A stretch of DNA of 64,000 nt from Rutpela maculata (GCA_936432065.2 OW386285.2:183520301-183584300), one strand, 5' to 3'; positions 1 through 10,589 are shown, counted from the first letter of the stretch. A program made the numbers and translations. The notes: generated by a model not told the origin, from the sequence alone.

Positions 1-397
1 AAAGGGATAATGAAAGTAGATTAAAAAAGCCAACTTTAAAAAAAAGATTAATGGTCTACTTCTTGCATTTGGAGGTAAGATATGTTAGTTTTTACGTTTA
101 GGTCACTTATAAATGAACAAATTGATATTTCTTATTAAAATTTGGACTGCTAATTCTCTGTCTATTATTTTGTTTCGGCTACTTGAAAATAATCCAAAAC
201 TACAATTGTTAAAAGTTACTGTATAGAGGCCCGAAAGTGGGGTCTTTATCGATTTTGTTAGAGATCCGAAAATCACCAAATGTATCTAAATGTTATATTA
301 TGTTTTTACAAACCTGACTTTAGTCGCTAGATAGCCAAGTAGGTAAGGCAACTAGCGATTTTTATATATAAATACATATTGCGGGGAGGTACATATC
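1..397. other. Gene-free AT-rich stretch
   Basis: No coding frame, RNA gene or repeat structure was recognised. The stretch ends at the direct repeat that flanks the Jockey-like element. Confidence 0.5.
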
Positions 398-854
398 TTA
401 ATATTAATAAATAATAATAATAATAATAAAAGATCTTTATTGGTCATACAAGTAAATAATACAAATATAACCAAAAGGCCATCGACCGAGGTCCTTCAGC
501 CTGTTTATTACATCATTTAATATTTATTGCTAAAATTATATATAGTGAAAAGTAAGATTAATTTCAGTGTAAAAAAAAATGTAAATGTAAATGTAAATGT
601 ACAATAAAAAAAAAAAAAAAGAATGTTTCATAATACAATTTAAAGTATAAGATATATGATGATTAAAGGCAAAAATACAAATAGGAGGATATCAAAAGGA
701 CGAGTTTAATTAGCTGCTTGTAAGGAAATCAAAATTTCTTGAATAGTTCTCTCGGGAAAACAACATCTTGGCCTCTGAACTGTTCGAGTTCTCAGGAGAG
801 GATTTATAATCTCTAAATTTTGAGGACTTCGTGCGAATCTCTGGGAGAGCATAT

Positions 855-3470
855 TTAATCCTGGATAGGAATGACTTTCAACTTGGTATAGGGATAATTG
901 TTAGAAGGCTTGTGGAGTGGATTCCTCGGATGGCGCATCTTCGTAATTAGTCTCAAAGCGGAGGTTTCAGCAACTTGGATGTTTTTTGTGGTTGATTTAC
1001 GGCAGTTCAGGTATAAAGTATGTCCATAATCTAAAAGAGGTTGGCAAATGGATTTGTATATTTTAGCAGCAGACTGTATTGAAATTCCCTCATTTTTATA
1101 TGTCAGAGAGCGGAAATATTTTGCTCGTGTTGTAATTCTTCGTTTGAGCAACTTAGTATGTTGTTTTAGGTTACATTTGTGATCTAGTTCTATTCCCAAG
1201 TATCTTACAAATGAAGTAGGTTGAATTCTTGAATTTAATATGCTGATTGACGGTGAATCTATGGACAGTCTATGGTTAAAAATTAGAAAACGGGCTTTAG
1301 CGGGATTTAATTGTAGTCTCCATTTTTCGAACCACTTCTCGATGTCATTAATCATAGTTTGTAAATTACCAACGGTTTTGCTCAGAGTTTTGTCATGAGA
1401 AATTAGAGTGGTATCATCAGCATATTGCAGAAGGTAAGTCTTTGGATCAATTTCCGATGAAAAAATATCATAGCAGTATAGATTATATAGAATTGGTGAT
1501 AATGCAGAACCTTGAGGTAATCCCTGTTTAGCAAAAAAACCATCCGACATAGCTTTGTTTATTTTCACGTATAGTTTTCTCTCTTCTAAAAAGCTTTTTA
1601 TAATATAAATCAGATAGTTGGGGATTTCTAATTTGTTCAATTTGTAAAGTAAACCCAAATGCCATACACTATCAAATGCTTTTTTAATGTCTAAGAAAAC
1701 AGCGGCTGATTTCAGGTTGTCTAATTTAGCTGACTGGACATTGGACATGAGAATTGTAAGAGGGTGTAGTGTCGAACATTTTTCTTTGAATCCAAATTGA
1801 TATACTGGGATTTTATCATTTAGGCAATTTTGAATTCTACCTTTTATTATCTTCTCAAATAGTTTTCCAAGTACCGGTAATAAAGTAATTGGTCTATAAT
1901 TATCCGTTATTGTGTGATCAGTGTTGGGCTTAGGGATAACGATTATTTGTCCTTTTTTCCATTTGGCTGGAAAATAGTGATGGCTTAAGCAGAATTCATA
2001 AATCTTTATTATATAAAGATGGATATCGTAGTTTAATTTTTTTATTAACAACCAGGAAACATTGTCGATGCCAGGTGCCGAATTTTTTTGGTTATCAAGA
2101 ATTTGGAAGTACTCCTCTTCGTTAATTTCTATACCCTCATTTATGTCAATATGATCAAAAAACTGATTATGCCATTCCGTAACAGAATTAAACGTTTCAT
2201 TGTCGAAGTTGGGGTTATTATTATGAATATAAAGTTGTTTTAGGTTTTCAGCAAATATTTGAGATTTTTCATCATCGGAGCAATATTGTAATCCATTTTC
2301 TTCTATTGTTGGTACGTGAAATTTCTGTTTGTATTTGGCTACTTTGTTGACTTGTGAAAAAAAGTTACGTCCTTTTGATTTATTTATCTCCTTACATGCT
2401 TCCAACCATTTTGTGGACTTAAATTGCATTATCATATTATGAATATTTTTGTTAAGATCGTTGACTTTTCCTTTGAGATCAGGGTCTTGATTATGCTTGT
2501 AATCTCTGTAAATTTTTCTTTTCTGTTTGATCAATCTTATTATGAATGGTGCTAATTGATGTGCAAAATATTTGTGAGTAGAAGTTGGGGTTTCATTTCG
2601 AATTGAACGTTTTAGCCTCTCATTAAATGTCTTTATTGTATCTGGAGTGATGAATCTATTTTCCTCGATATATCTAAGCATTTCAGCATTTACTTTATCC
2701 ATATCACATTTATTATATAAGTATACAGTATTCACTTCTTGATCTGAAGAGTCTGCTGGCAAATTTAAGTTAAAATTAATTTTAATCGACAAGTGATCAG
2801 AACCAACATCTGGGATAACTTCAATTTTCTGGAAGTTGTTTGAAATATTTTTTGTGTAGAGAAGGGCATCAGGTGTTGAGTCAACATTGTTTGGCATAAG
2901 AAACGTTGGAGAAATGTTTGCCTTTTGAAATGTTGTGTTGTTGAGGAAAGTATTTAATTGTCTATTTTTGGCTGCGTTGAAATGCAAATCACCGATAATA
3001 ATAGCGTATTTGAATCTTGAGGCCATGATAAAAAGGTTTTCTTCTATGTTTGAAGTGGGATGAATATAAACCAGGAAAATATGTAAAAGATCATTTTGAA
3101 ATGGTATGGTGAAATGTGACACTTCATTTAACGGATTATTGACTCCTGGTGCATTGGCTTTACCCATCTTCAACGATGGGTGGACTTGAATGAGACTACC
3201 ACCCCGTACATTGTTATTTACAATATTACCATTCCTTTGGATAATATTCCAATTTCGGTATTTTGTGTTTGACTCCTCTTTCGTTTTACTTTCTACGAAT
3301 AGCGCACAATTTATATTTAGATCTTCAATAATGTTGTTTATTAAGTATTTCTTAGGCATATAACTATTGACATTTGTGTAAAGAATATTAAGCATTGGAG
3401 TGAACTTGAACATCCTGTCTTCCATGTAGTGGTTCTGTAGGTGAATTGAAGTCGTTGAGCAGCATATCAA
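855..3470 (-). CDS. Non-LTR retrotransposon ORF2: apurinic-type endonuclease and reverse transcriptase
   Basis: This 871-residue protein would nick target DNA and copy the element RNA into the cut. The N-terminal third is the exonuclease/endonuclease/phosphatase fold: a Glu motif (FVESKTKEES, about residue 58), GDLHFNA (about 160) and SDHLSI (about 223). The reverse transcriptase follows, with SAPGIDNVSW, PNTDHTITDNYRPITLLPV, FLDIKKAFDSVWH, LPQGSALSPILYN and the catalytic YADDTTLI. There is no RNase H domain, as usual for Jockey. The first Met at 3470 lies inside ORF1; a Met about 19 residues later, near 3413, is an equally good start because the endonuclease begins just after it. The frame is open throughout and no catalytic residue is obviously lost, so activity cannot be excluded. 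Confidence 0.9.
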   Translation of the reverse strand: MICCSTTSIHLQNHYMEDRMFKFTPMLNILYTNVNSYMPKKYLINNIIEDLNINCALFVESKTKEESNTKYRNWNIIQRNGNIVNNNVRGGSLIQVHPSLKMGKANAPGVNNPLNEVSHFTIPFQNDLLHIFLVYIHPTSNIEENLFIMASRFKYAIIIGDLHFNAAKNRQLNTFLNNTTFQKANISPTFLMPNNVDSTPDALLYTKNISNNFQKIEVIPDVGSDHLSIKINFNLNLPADSSDQEVNTVYLYNKCDMDKVNAEMLRYIEENRFITPDTIKTFNERLKRSIRNETPTSTHKYFAHQLAPFIIRLIKQKRKIYRDYKHNQDPDLKGKVNDLNKNIHNMIMQFKSTKWLEACKEINKSKGRNFFSQVNKVAKYKQKFHVPTIEENGLQYCSDDEKSQIFAENLKQLYIHNNNPNFDNETFNSVTEWHNQFFDHIDINEGIEINEEEYFQILDNQKNSAPGIDNVSWLLIKKLNYDIHLYIIKIYEFCLSHHYFPAKWKKGQIIVIPKPNTDHTITDNYRPITLLPVLGKLFEKIIKGRIQNCLNDKIPVYQFGFKEKCSTLHPLTILMSNVQSAKLDNLKSAAVFLDIKKAFDSVWHLGLLYKLNKLEIPNYLIYIIKSFLEERKLYVKINKAMSDGFFAKQGLPQGSALSPILYNLYCYDIFSSEIDPKTYLLQYADDTTLISHDKTLSKTVGNLQTMINDIEKWFEKWRLQLNPAKARFLIFNHRLSIDSPSISILNSRIQPTSFVRYLGIELDHKCNLKQHTKLLKRRITTRAKYFRSLTYKNEGISIQSAAKIYKSICQPLLDYGHTLYLNCRKSTTKNIQVAETSALRLITKMRHPRNPLHKPSNNYPYTKLKVIPIQD

Positions 3471-4774
3471 ACATCAAGATATAAATCTTATTGCCAACGA
3501 ACGTAACTGAAGTTTCAATTTGGTATTCTTGGATGAATTTTTTCCTTAATTTATCCAGTAATTCTACTCTGTTTGTGACCTTTGGTTTATTAAGTTTATT
3601 CACATAAGTGTTAATGATCATATCGTGAATTGTTACTGGAGAATGAATCCTGGAATTTGCCTTTGTTTCAACATTGATTTCATGTGTTTTTTTGTTAAGT
3701 GATTTAACTGGAATATTGGGTATCCCTTCAATTGGTTTCCTAGGACGATTTGGGCATTTAAACGACCAAGCCTGATGGTCCTCAGAACCACAAGCATTAC
3801 ATTTTGGAGGCAGAGAACTTTTACATTTAATGGTAGAATGATTTTCTCCACACTTTGAACATTTAGGAGGGGCATTGCATTCTTCGGTTCTATGTGTGAA
3901 TTCTAAACATTTACTGCATGGAAGGGGAGCTGGAGAAGGTGGCAAACTCGGATAAACCGCGTAATGTCGGTTTTTATAGAATAATCCTTCCTGCAATAAT
4001 TTTTCATAGGCTCTTAAATGATTTGTAATAATCCGTAACATGTGGGTGGGTTTGTTATTTGATTTTGCAACTATCCTTTTGCAGTATCTGTGTGGCACTT
4101 CACAGTTCGTTAAAAATTCACTGATCTGGTTGTCTGTAATGTCCATATCCACCGAGGCAATAATGCATGAATAAGATTCACTAGGCTTTGTAGCTTCTTG
4201 TGTGTGACTGGTTTTATAAGGTGAAGTTTCTGTATATGCACTAATTTTTTTGTGATTCTGCAAAATTTTCAAAGTGTTAGACAAAATTACTTTAGCGGTA
4301 TTACTTTTTAAAAGAAAGCCTTTTTTTGTTTTTAATATGACGTCTGTATTAGATGGACGTACTGATTCCCAAAGATCGGCCATTTCTACTCTACTGCTAA
4401 TATTAGCTGTATTTATATAATATAAATTTGTAAATTGTTTATTAGTAATTTCTTTCATGACTGATGAATAATTTCTGTTTTCTTGTAACTGTTGTCCACC
4501 CTGTATCTTCATTTTTAGTTTGATGGTTTTGTTGATTAGAAGTGCTTGGAAATTCATTATTTTGTGGCAGTTTTTGTATATTGCTATCAGTTTTAGTTCC
4601 TTTATCAGTATGGCATTTTTTTGTATATCCAATAATTTCATATATCTGTTCATCATTTAATTATCTGATACTCCTTAATAATTCATCCTTATCAAATTTC
4701 CTCTTTTTCTTATTTATATCGTTGGTAGTCACATCCATAGCTTCACTATCTTGTCCATCACTTGAACCAGGCAT
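3388..4774 (-). pseudogene. Non-LTR ORF1, gag-like zinc-knuckle RNA-binding protein, one break
   Basis: The protein would coat element RNA. The C-terminal half has three Cys-His knuckles in a row (starting CSKCLEFTHRTEEC, CSKCGENHSTIKC, CNACGSEDHQAWSFKC; about 3760-3930), typical of Jockey-group ORF1. A central RRM-like region (about 3960-4170) precedes them. A better start than the first Met of the long frame is the ATG at 4772-4774, which opens a charged N-terminus rich in Lys and Asp. That frame reaches a stop near 4662 and reading continues in another frame from 4656, so one small indel or stop breaks the gene. It overlaps the 5' end of ORF2 by about 80 bases, which suggests reinitiation or frameshift coupling in the intact element. 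Confidence 0.75.
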
Positions 4775-4904
4775 TATTCAACTAAAAAATAACTTTAACA
4801 CTGGAAAAAATACTTGTTTGCTTGGAGAGTTCAATAAGTCCGTCTGGTCTTCTTGAAGCTCACTACAATAATAATATTAATATTAATATTAATAAACTTG
4901 TTAT

Positions 4905-4972
4905 TGCTTGCTTGCTTACTAGCGCTTTTTATTCAGGATGCGGACGTCTCGGGTTCAAATCCTGCTCACGAA
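4905..4972 (+). other. tRNA-like fragment (3' half), possible SINE head
   Basis: GGGTTCAAATCC at about 4950-4961 matches the T-loop/B-box of tRNA genes and is followed by a short pairing segment. The 5' half (D-arm, anticodon arm) is not convincing, so it is at most a tRNA-derived SINE remnant or chance. Confidence 0.25.
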
Positions 4973-5596
4973 ATATATTTTTTTATTGTTTCAGTGATAC
5001 TAAAAGTTTTACAAAGCTGTATACAAGATGTTCAAGTTAGGTTGGTTTACAATTTTCGAAGCAAATTAAAAGTTATAAAAAATTGAAAATGTGCAACATG
5101 TTCTCAAAGCCGCTTTATTCGATGTTATTTAACAATTGCGTTGTACTAAGTTAAAATTTTAATCGAATCTGTGTTTAACAATAACATTTCTTCATGAAAA
5201 ATCATTGGAAACATGTAAAAGTTGAAAATAAAGTCTTATAGTATTACAATATCAATTTGAAAAATACATGCATTTAAAACGGAGGTGACAACATAATGGC
5301 AGTCTGCAGAGAAGTTAGTTATTAAACGATGAAAAAAGTATACGAGGTTATAAACTATTGATAGCGACAGAGAAAAAAAGAGAATAACGTCAATTGAATT
5401 TGACACTATATTTAATAAGTTTGTTCAAAAACCTCACATTAAATGCACCAGTACTCTTCAAGTTATGTATAGTCTCACTCGCTCTCCAACTATTATCTAC
5501 ACTGGTGCAGTAGTTCAGACTGTGTGAACAAATCTAATGTCAAATTCAATTGATGTTTCTAGGTTACATTTCGGTTTATTTTAGCGGCATAAAGTT

Positions 5597-5715
5597 ATGA
5601 ATAAATCTAAGTTTAAGTGGTGTTTTGTGCCGTACTGTGTAAATAATACCACCAATTCACCGAAAAAACTTATCTTCAGTGTTCCAGTAACGAACGGTGA
5701 ACGTAAAAATGAATG
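5597..5715 (+). pseudogene. THAP-type zinc-finger fragment (N-terminal part)
   Basis: The peptide starting MNKSKFKWCFVPYCVNN and continuing with SPKKLIFSVP matches the first half of a THAP DNA-binding domain (C-x4-C, then a conserved Phe/Ser-x-Pro). THAP domains occur in P-element-type transposases and their host derivatives. The second half, with the closing Cys-x2-His, is missing: after the residues KNEWL the frame runs into unrelated sequence belonging to the opposite strand. A second, more complete relic lies at 6520-6720. Confidence 0.6.
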
Positions 5716-5744
5716 GTTAACTGTTTTTCTAATATTTATAATCA

Positions 5745-5895
5745 AAACTATAGCTGTAACGTACCTCGCGGCTTTTGCACTTCTAACCTTTGCAATGCTA
5801 AAACGATCATCTGTTTTTAAAAATTCGCTGACCATAAATATATCTATAGAAAGTAAAATATCAGAATTGGCTTTTTTAAATCCTGCCTCAACCAT
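5745..5895 (-). pseudogene. Fragment resembling the N-terminus of insect transposon proteins with a YqaJ-type recombinase domain
   Basis: The minus-strand frame reads KKANSDILLSIDIFMVSEFL and then KTDDRFSIAKVRSAKAARY. I recognise this as the start of a multicopy insect protein family that carries a C-terminal YqaJ-like nuclease domain; that domain is not present here. The recognition is from memory of the family, so the name is tentative. A second relic of the same segment, less complete, lies at about 7620-7710 on the minus strand. Confidence 0.4.
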
Positions 5896-6182
5896 TTTGA
5901 AAGAAAATAAATACCAAACGCTAAAAACTTCTAATTAAATGTCGAATTCAATTTTGAGGTTATTTTCTTTATTCCCAACAATGCCAACTTGTTCATACCA
6001 CTTGTTCATCTATTCTGCATATAACTTCACATCTAACTGCCGTTATGATGTCACTTCCGTTTTCCTGATACATTCAAATAGTCGAACTTTAATAATTTTT
6101 TTTAATATGTTGCGCTTAGAATTTTTCTTTCAAATTAAATAGGTATATAACTAAATTAACGCCTCCACTACCAATATTGGGT

Positions 6183-6720
6183 TGTTGCACTAAGTTAAAA
6201 TTTGAGAAGAATCTATGTTAAACAATACCAATTATTCATAAAAAATCAGTAGAAACCTGTAGAAGTTGAAAAGAAAGTCTTATAATATTATAATATTAAT
6301 TACAAAAATACATGCATTTAAAACGGAGATGACATAATAACGGCAGTCTGTAGAGAAGTTAGTTATAAAACGACGAGAAACAGGTACTAATTTAGAAACT
6401 CGCTGATAGCGACGGAGAAAAAAGACAATCACGACAGTTTAATCTGACATTATATTTAACGTCAAATTCAACTGACGTTCATAGGTTACAATTCGGTATA
6501 GTTTAACAGCATCTAGTTATGGATAAATATAAGTACAGATAGTGTTTTCTGCCGTAATGTGTAAATAATAACACCAATTCACCACTGTTGTGTTCCAATA
6601 ATAAACACTGTTGTGTTCCAATAATAAACACTGAACGTAATAATAATGAAAGATTCAAAGCCACCAGAGAAGGACCAAGTCTTCTTATTGTGGAGACCAT
6701 TTCAGTGTCAAGTAAAGTAA
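6183..6720 (+). repeat. Repeat copy B, left half of the second THAP-associated copy
   Basis: Homologous to 5130-5715 of copy A. It contains a 27-bp tandem duplication (ACTGTTGTGTTCCAATAATA, about 6583-6636). Confidence 0.6.
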
Positions 6721-6850
6721 CAAATTACAATGTATTCTAAACCTTTTATTTGTGGTAAGTTGTATCTTAATGTAGGAATTTGATTTTTAATATGGGTTTA
6801 TGTTGTAGGAAAAACGGCCGCATTACAAGACTTGTGTGGCGTTCTAGCTG
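6520..6850 (+). pseudogene. Decayed THAP-domain gene with a short intron
   Basis: The N-terminus (start at 6520, MDKYKYR then a stop) aligns with the THAP fragment at 5597, and further on SSYCGDHFSV (about 6675-6705) supplies the closing Cys-x2-His-Phe of the THAP zinc site that copy A lacks. A GTAAGT donor follows at about 6755 and a TTATGTTGTAG acceptor at about 6798-6808, a typical small insect intron. Several stops and frame changes show the gene is dead. It probably belonged to a THAP-bearing DNA transposon or a host gene captured by one. Confidence 0.45.
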
Positions 6851-7599
6851 TTACAAATTTAAATTACCTGCCAAACAGGGTGTATTACTGTATTCTTAAC
6901 GGCTCTAGATCAGAATGTTATTCATGCTTTGACTTCCTAAAAGGAGGGAAATGGCTTTAATCTGCTTTTATGTATTTTATCTAGTTTATGTTGGAATAAA
7001 GTGCAGTTGTTTTTGTTAGCTATTGATTATTTATGAAGCTCCCTAGACGCCCCATAATACTAGGATGATCAATAAATTAAGAAAGGAAATTTAAAAACTT
7101 ACAGTTGAAAAACTATATGAAACAAACTGTGAAAGTCGTCTAAAGTCGGTGAATACGCAATCAGTCGGAAATGGCTATGAATGCATTGGATTGTAGTTAT
7201 AAATGCCGTTTGAATTATGTGTGTTATAAATACATATCATTGTTTATTGCTTAGGTAGATACTAGCATAAAGTACTTACCTATTTATTATTTTTTGTTAT
7301 AATACAGACCTTTCTTGATATCTTCGTAAATCTCATTCTGGCTCTTCGTACAAGTGTGTATCAATGGATAATAAATAATTTCTTTAGTAGATAAACTTAT
7401 TTTGTTGTTTTCAGTTAGATACGCATGTATATAGTTAATAGGAAATAAAACAATGAAAAGGAAATATTTAATAAAATACAAAGTATAGTTAACAAATTCA
7501 TCTAAATTAAATAATAAAATACATATTAGACATATTATGTATTATTAATAAGATAAGATAAAGGAAGTTCTTGCAGAAATTACAATAGTTTGTACTGTC
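6851..7599. other. No recognised gene; sequence separating repeat halves B and C
   Basis: AT-rich sequence with only short chance frames. It interrupts what would otherwise be one continuous second copy of the 5.1-6.2 kb repeat, so it is either an insertion or the part of the element deleted from copy A. I favour the latter, because it carries the closing THAP motif and an intron at its left end. Confidence 0.4.
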
Positions 7600-8035
7600 T
7601 ATAGCAGCTGTAACGTAAGTACCTTGCAGCTTTTGCACTTCCAACCATTGCAATATCAAATTCGCTGACCGTAAATATATCTACCGCAAGTAGAATGTCA
7701 GAATTAGCTTTTACAGATATACTGCCTTAGTCGTTTTGTAAAAAAATATTAACAATAACGGCAAACATCAATCACTGCTAGCTAAACGTCAAATTTACTT
7801 TTGACATATGAGGTTATTTTCTTTCTTGTCAGCAATGTCAACTTATTCGTCTTCATCTGTTCTGCTTATAAGTTCACATCTAACTGCCGTCATGATGTCA
7901 CTACGCGGCACATTCAAATAGTCGAAGTTTAACAATTTTTTAAAATATGTTGCGCTAAGAATTTTTCTTCCAAATTAAATATATAACTAAATTAAGTCCT
8001 CCACTACCATATTTCACCATTTTTGAAAATTCGTC
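7600..8035 (+). repeat. Repeat copy C, right half of the second THAP-associated copy
   Basis: Homologous to 5745-6170 of copy A, including the minus-strand YqaJ-family peptide segment and the AACTGCCGTCATGATGTCAC stretch. Confidence 0.6.
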
Positions 8036-8042
8036 AACAACC

Positions 8043-9661
8043 CAATTGCTTGAATTTAAACTAGCCAGATATGGCGTCCGTGGAACTGCCCTGCAAATCA
8101 TTTCCTCTTATCTGGAGAATAGGATGCAAATTGTCAAATTGCCTAGTGGAGTAGAAAGCAGTACTTGCATTGTCAGGCAAGGAGTTCCACAAGGCTCAAT
8201 TCTTGGTCCCCTTCTTTATATATTATTTGCTAATGACTTAATTACCCACCTAGAGAGAATTCCAAATGTGCATGTGATTTGCTATGCTGACGATACCAAT
8301 ATCCTAGTCACTGGTAATAATTTAAATGAAATAAAGGTCACATGCGAAAGAGTGTATGAAGTAATAATATGTTGGGCCAAAGAAAATAATTTAATCTTAA
8401 ATAAACCAAAGACTGTCTCTACCCAATTTTCACTAAGAAGTAATATTGAAGACCAGCGGCGGCTGGTGAAATTTCAATATTTTTTTTCTCGTCTGTGGCG
8501 CATGGGACCCATACGAAATTTGGGAAATAACATCTAGAGAAGCACTTCTCTAATGACCCCTAAAAAATTTTGAAAAAGCAGTTTGCGAAAAAATTTTTGA
8601 AAATTTGCTAGCCTCCCCTGGGTCTAGGGACCCCTGTTTACTTTTATTTTTTTTTGTCATATGCATTTGACTTTTCATAAAAATGCATCGAGAGATTTTA
8701 GAGTTTGTGAAAATATTTTCATTACTAACTGAAATACAATGAACTGAAATTTTGTAATTTACAATTTAACAAATTACAATATTTCAATTCGTTGTATCTC
8801 AGTTAGTAATGAAAATATTTTCACAAACTCCAAAATCTGTCGATGCATTTTTATGAAAAGTCAAATGCATATGACAAAAAAAAATAAAAGTAAACGGGGG
8901 TCCCTAGACCCAGGGGAGGCTAGCGAATTTTCAAAAATTTTTTCGCAAACTGCTTTTTCAAAATTTTTTAGGGGTCATTAGAGAAGTGCTTCTCTAGATG
9001 TTATTTCCCAAGTTTCGTATGGGTCCCATGCGCCACAGACGAGAAAAAAAATATTGAAATTTCACCAGCCGCCACTGTTGAAGACATTACCCTTTTCGAT
9101 GGTACTGACCATCCAATAAAAAGAAATGATGCCAGCAAAATACTTGGTATTACTTTTGATCGGCATATGCAATGGTATCAACATGTAGATAATCTTTGCA
9201 TGAAATTAAGGACCAGCTGTTATACTCTTAAATTTATGTCTAAGCACTGTAGTCAGGATGTTCTCAAAACTTTGTATTATGCCAATTTTCACTCACATCT
9301 AAGGTATGGAATTGTAAATTGGGGGAACAGTAGTAGTGTAAACAGGGTATTCGTTTTACAAAAATATGCAATACGTATTTTATTAAACTTGGATTATAAA
9401 GAATCATGTCATAATGCCTTCAAATCGCTGGTCAATATATTTGTGAAGTTTGTACATATGCATACAAAAATAAATTCAGTCTTGTTAGTGATCAAGTTAA
9501 CCATTCATATGAAAAAAGACACAGAGATCTTTTACTACCCAATTCTCATAGAACAAGTTCTTTTCAAAAGAGTTTTATTTACTAAGGCTGTAAATTTTAC
9601 AACTATTTACCCGAAGATATTAAAGTCTCTGCAAGTATACATATCTTTAAATCAAAATTAA
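8043..9661 (+). pseudogene. Reverse transcriptase (C-terminal half), interrupted by a hAT-type MITE
   Basis: The first part (8043-8453) has RQGVPQGSILGPLLY and the catalytic ICYADDTNILV, then ENNLILNKPKT. The MITE 8454-9077 plus one 8-bp duplicate interrupts it. The second part (9086-9661) continues in the same frame with the thumb region (KILGITFD, then LRYGIVNWGNSS). Removing the MITE and one duplicate leaves an open frame across the joint, which shows the ORF was intact there when the MITE arrived. The end is degraded relative to related elements and there is no N-terminal endonuclease. Confidence 0.85.
8454..9077. mobile_element. hAT-type hairpin MITE with 8-bp target duplication
   Basis: The element is 624 bp and nearly a perfect palindrome: arms 8454-8761 and 8770-9077 around a short AT loop. 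The ends read CAGCGGCGGCTGG and, on the other strand, CAGTGGCGGCTGG, fitting the CAGNG terminal consensus of hAT transposons. TTGAAGAC at 8446-8453 is repeated at 9078-9085, the 8-bp duplication expected for hAT. There is no coding sequence, so it depends on a transposase elsewhere. The arms differ at only a few positions. Confidence 0.92.
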
Positions 9662-9893
9662 AAAAATTTTTACTAGATAACAACTGCTATACAACAACTG
9701 AATTTTTAAATAGTTAATTACTTTTTGTTTAGTTAACTTTCTGTTTTTTTAAAAATTACCTTTTAAGCTTATTACCTATTATATTATATTTACATGTACT
9801 TTTTTTTTACCTTTTCTGCATTGTTTCTTGTATGCATATATGTATATTTTTTTCAATGGAGAAATAAAGATTATCTATCTATCTATCTTTCTA

Positions 9894-10104
9894 TCTACAA
9901 ATTGACGGAAACAAAAACAATTTTAAAAAAGTATATAAGATTGTTTCTGAAGCAGCTGATGAGACAACTACCAAGAGTAATGATAATTTTCAGATCACCG
10001 ATAAAGATAATAAACCATTTCCCACCATGTCTAATTATTCCAATGAAATTTTCACTAACATAGGTATAAATATGCTAAACAACATTAAAGCTCCTAATAA
10101 TAGT
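9894..10104 (+). pseudogene. Left part of a second non-LTR ORF2 (linker region before the reverse transcriptase)
   Basis: An open frame 9898-10104 encodes about 69 residues (including KIVSEAADETTTKSND, then FPTMSNYSNEIFTNIG) of the type found between endonuclease and reverse transcriptase in Jockey/CR1-group ORF2. It stops exactly where the Maverick inverted repeat begins. The same frame resumes at 54933 on the far side. Confidence 0.75.
10099..10104. repeat. Target-site duplication of the Maverick, left copy (AATAGT)
   Basis: AATAGT directly precedes the terminal repeat; AATAAT follows the other end at 54927-54932. One of six bases differs, probably by later mutation. Six bases is the length known for Mavericks/Polintons. 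Confidence 0.75.
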
Positions 10105-10269
10105 AGTGACTAGAGTCGGTCCTAGCTCCCCCCGCCCTGCCAACTAGGAGTGTATGCAAAAAAGAGAGGTCGCCTCTGATTGGTCGACGTGCAAAATCCC
10201 CGTAACTTTGGAATGAAATGAGATATTCGAATTTTTTAAAAAGATTTTGGATACGTTTACATCACTCTA
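10105..10269 (+). repeat. Maverick terminal inverted repeat, left
   Basis: These 165 bp match the reverse complement of 54762-54926 with about ten substitutions or small indels. Homology weakens after CACTCTA but is traceable to about 10290. There is a GC-rich stretch (CCTAGCTCCCCCCGCCCTGC) close to the end. Confidence 0.92.
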
Positions 10270-10589
10270 TCCACTATGTAAAGGGGAATGTTGCTTTTCA
10301 CTTTTTACCTTCAATAAGTTGTTAGTGTACCTTGAAATTTAGTCTAGTTTTAAATAAAACATGATTAAAATTATGTAATATTTTTATTAAACATTTTTTG
10401 TAATTTTTTATATTTTAATTAATACAATCAAAGTTAGTAACATAAATTATCTTTTGAATAGTTTTATTTCATTTTTTATAAATTCTGGCTGTTCTTAATT
10501 TATACATAACTTATTAACTATTTTATAAATAATATATTAAAATAACCATTTTGAGAGTAATCTATTCGCTATTGTAGTGGGAGTAGCTA
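10270..10589. other. AT-rich gap inside the Maverick left end
   Basis: No gene or structured repeat was recognised between the terminal repeat and the first minus-strand frame. Confidence 0.4.

Larger units (their letters stand above)
412..4882 (-). mobile_element. Jockey-like non-LTR retrotransposon, near full length
   Basis: On the minus strand the order is 5' leader, ORF1 (zinc-knuckle protein), ORF2 (endonuclease plus reverse transcriptase), 3' UTR, an AATAAA signal near 440, and a (TAA)n tail at 411-430. A 14-bp direct repeat, TTAATATTAATAAA, lies at 398-411 and again at 4883-4896 and is the likely target-site duplication, although its low complexity weakens the call. The 3' UTR also holds a short TGTAAA-type microsatellite near 577-600. 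ORF2 is uninterrupted while ORF1 has one break, so this is among the youngest insertions in the window. Jockey-clade assignment rests on the ORF1 knuckles, the ORF2 layout without RNase H, and the 3' end type. Confidence 0.85.
5130..6175 (+). repeat. Repeat copy A of a THAP-associated element
   Basis: The stretch 5130-5340 is repeated with about 85% identity at 6183-6390, and 5745-6170 is repeated at 7600-8035. The shared words include GCATTTAAAACGGAG and TAACTGCCGT. Together the later two blocks make a second copy of this one. It contains the THAP and YqaJ-type coding relics listed separately. Confidence 0.65.
8036..9893 (+). mobile_element. 5'-truncated non-LTR retrotransposon, plus strand
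   Basis: This consists of the second half of a reverse transcriptase ORF (8043-9661, split by a MITE), a 3' UTR with an AATAAA-type signal near 9864, and a (TATC)n tail at about 9871-9893. The 5' end abuts repeat copy C at about 8036, so the element is truncated as usual for target-primed insertion. Confidence 0.8.

Noticed and set aside
5581..5895. Whole 104-codon minus-strand frame as one gene
   Set aside because: Only its first half (5895-5745) shows a family pattern; the rest is antisense of the THAP segment.
6503..6700. 65-codon minus-strand frame
   Set aside because: Antisense shadow of the THAP relic and the 27-bp tandem repeat.
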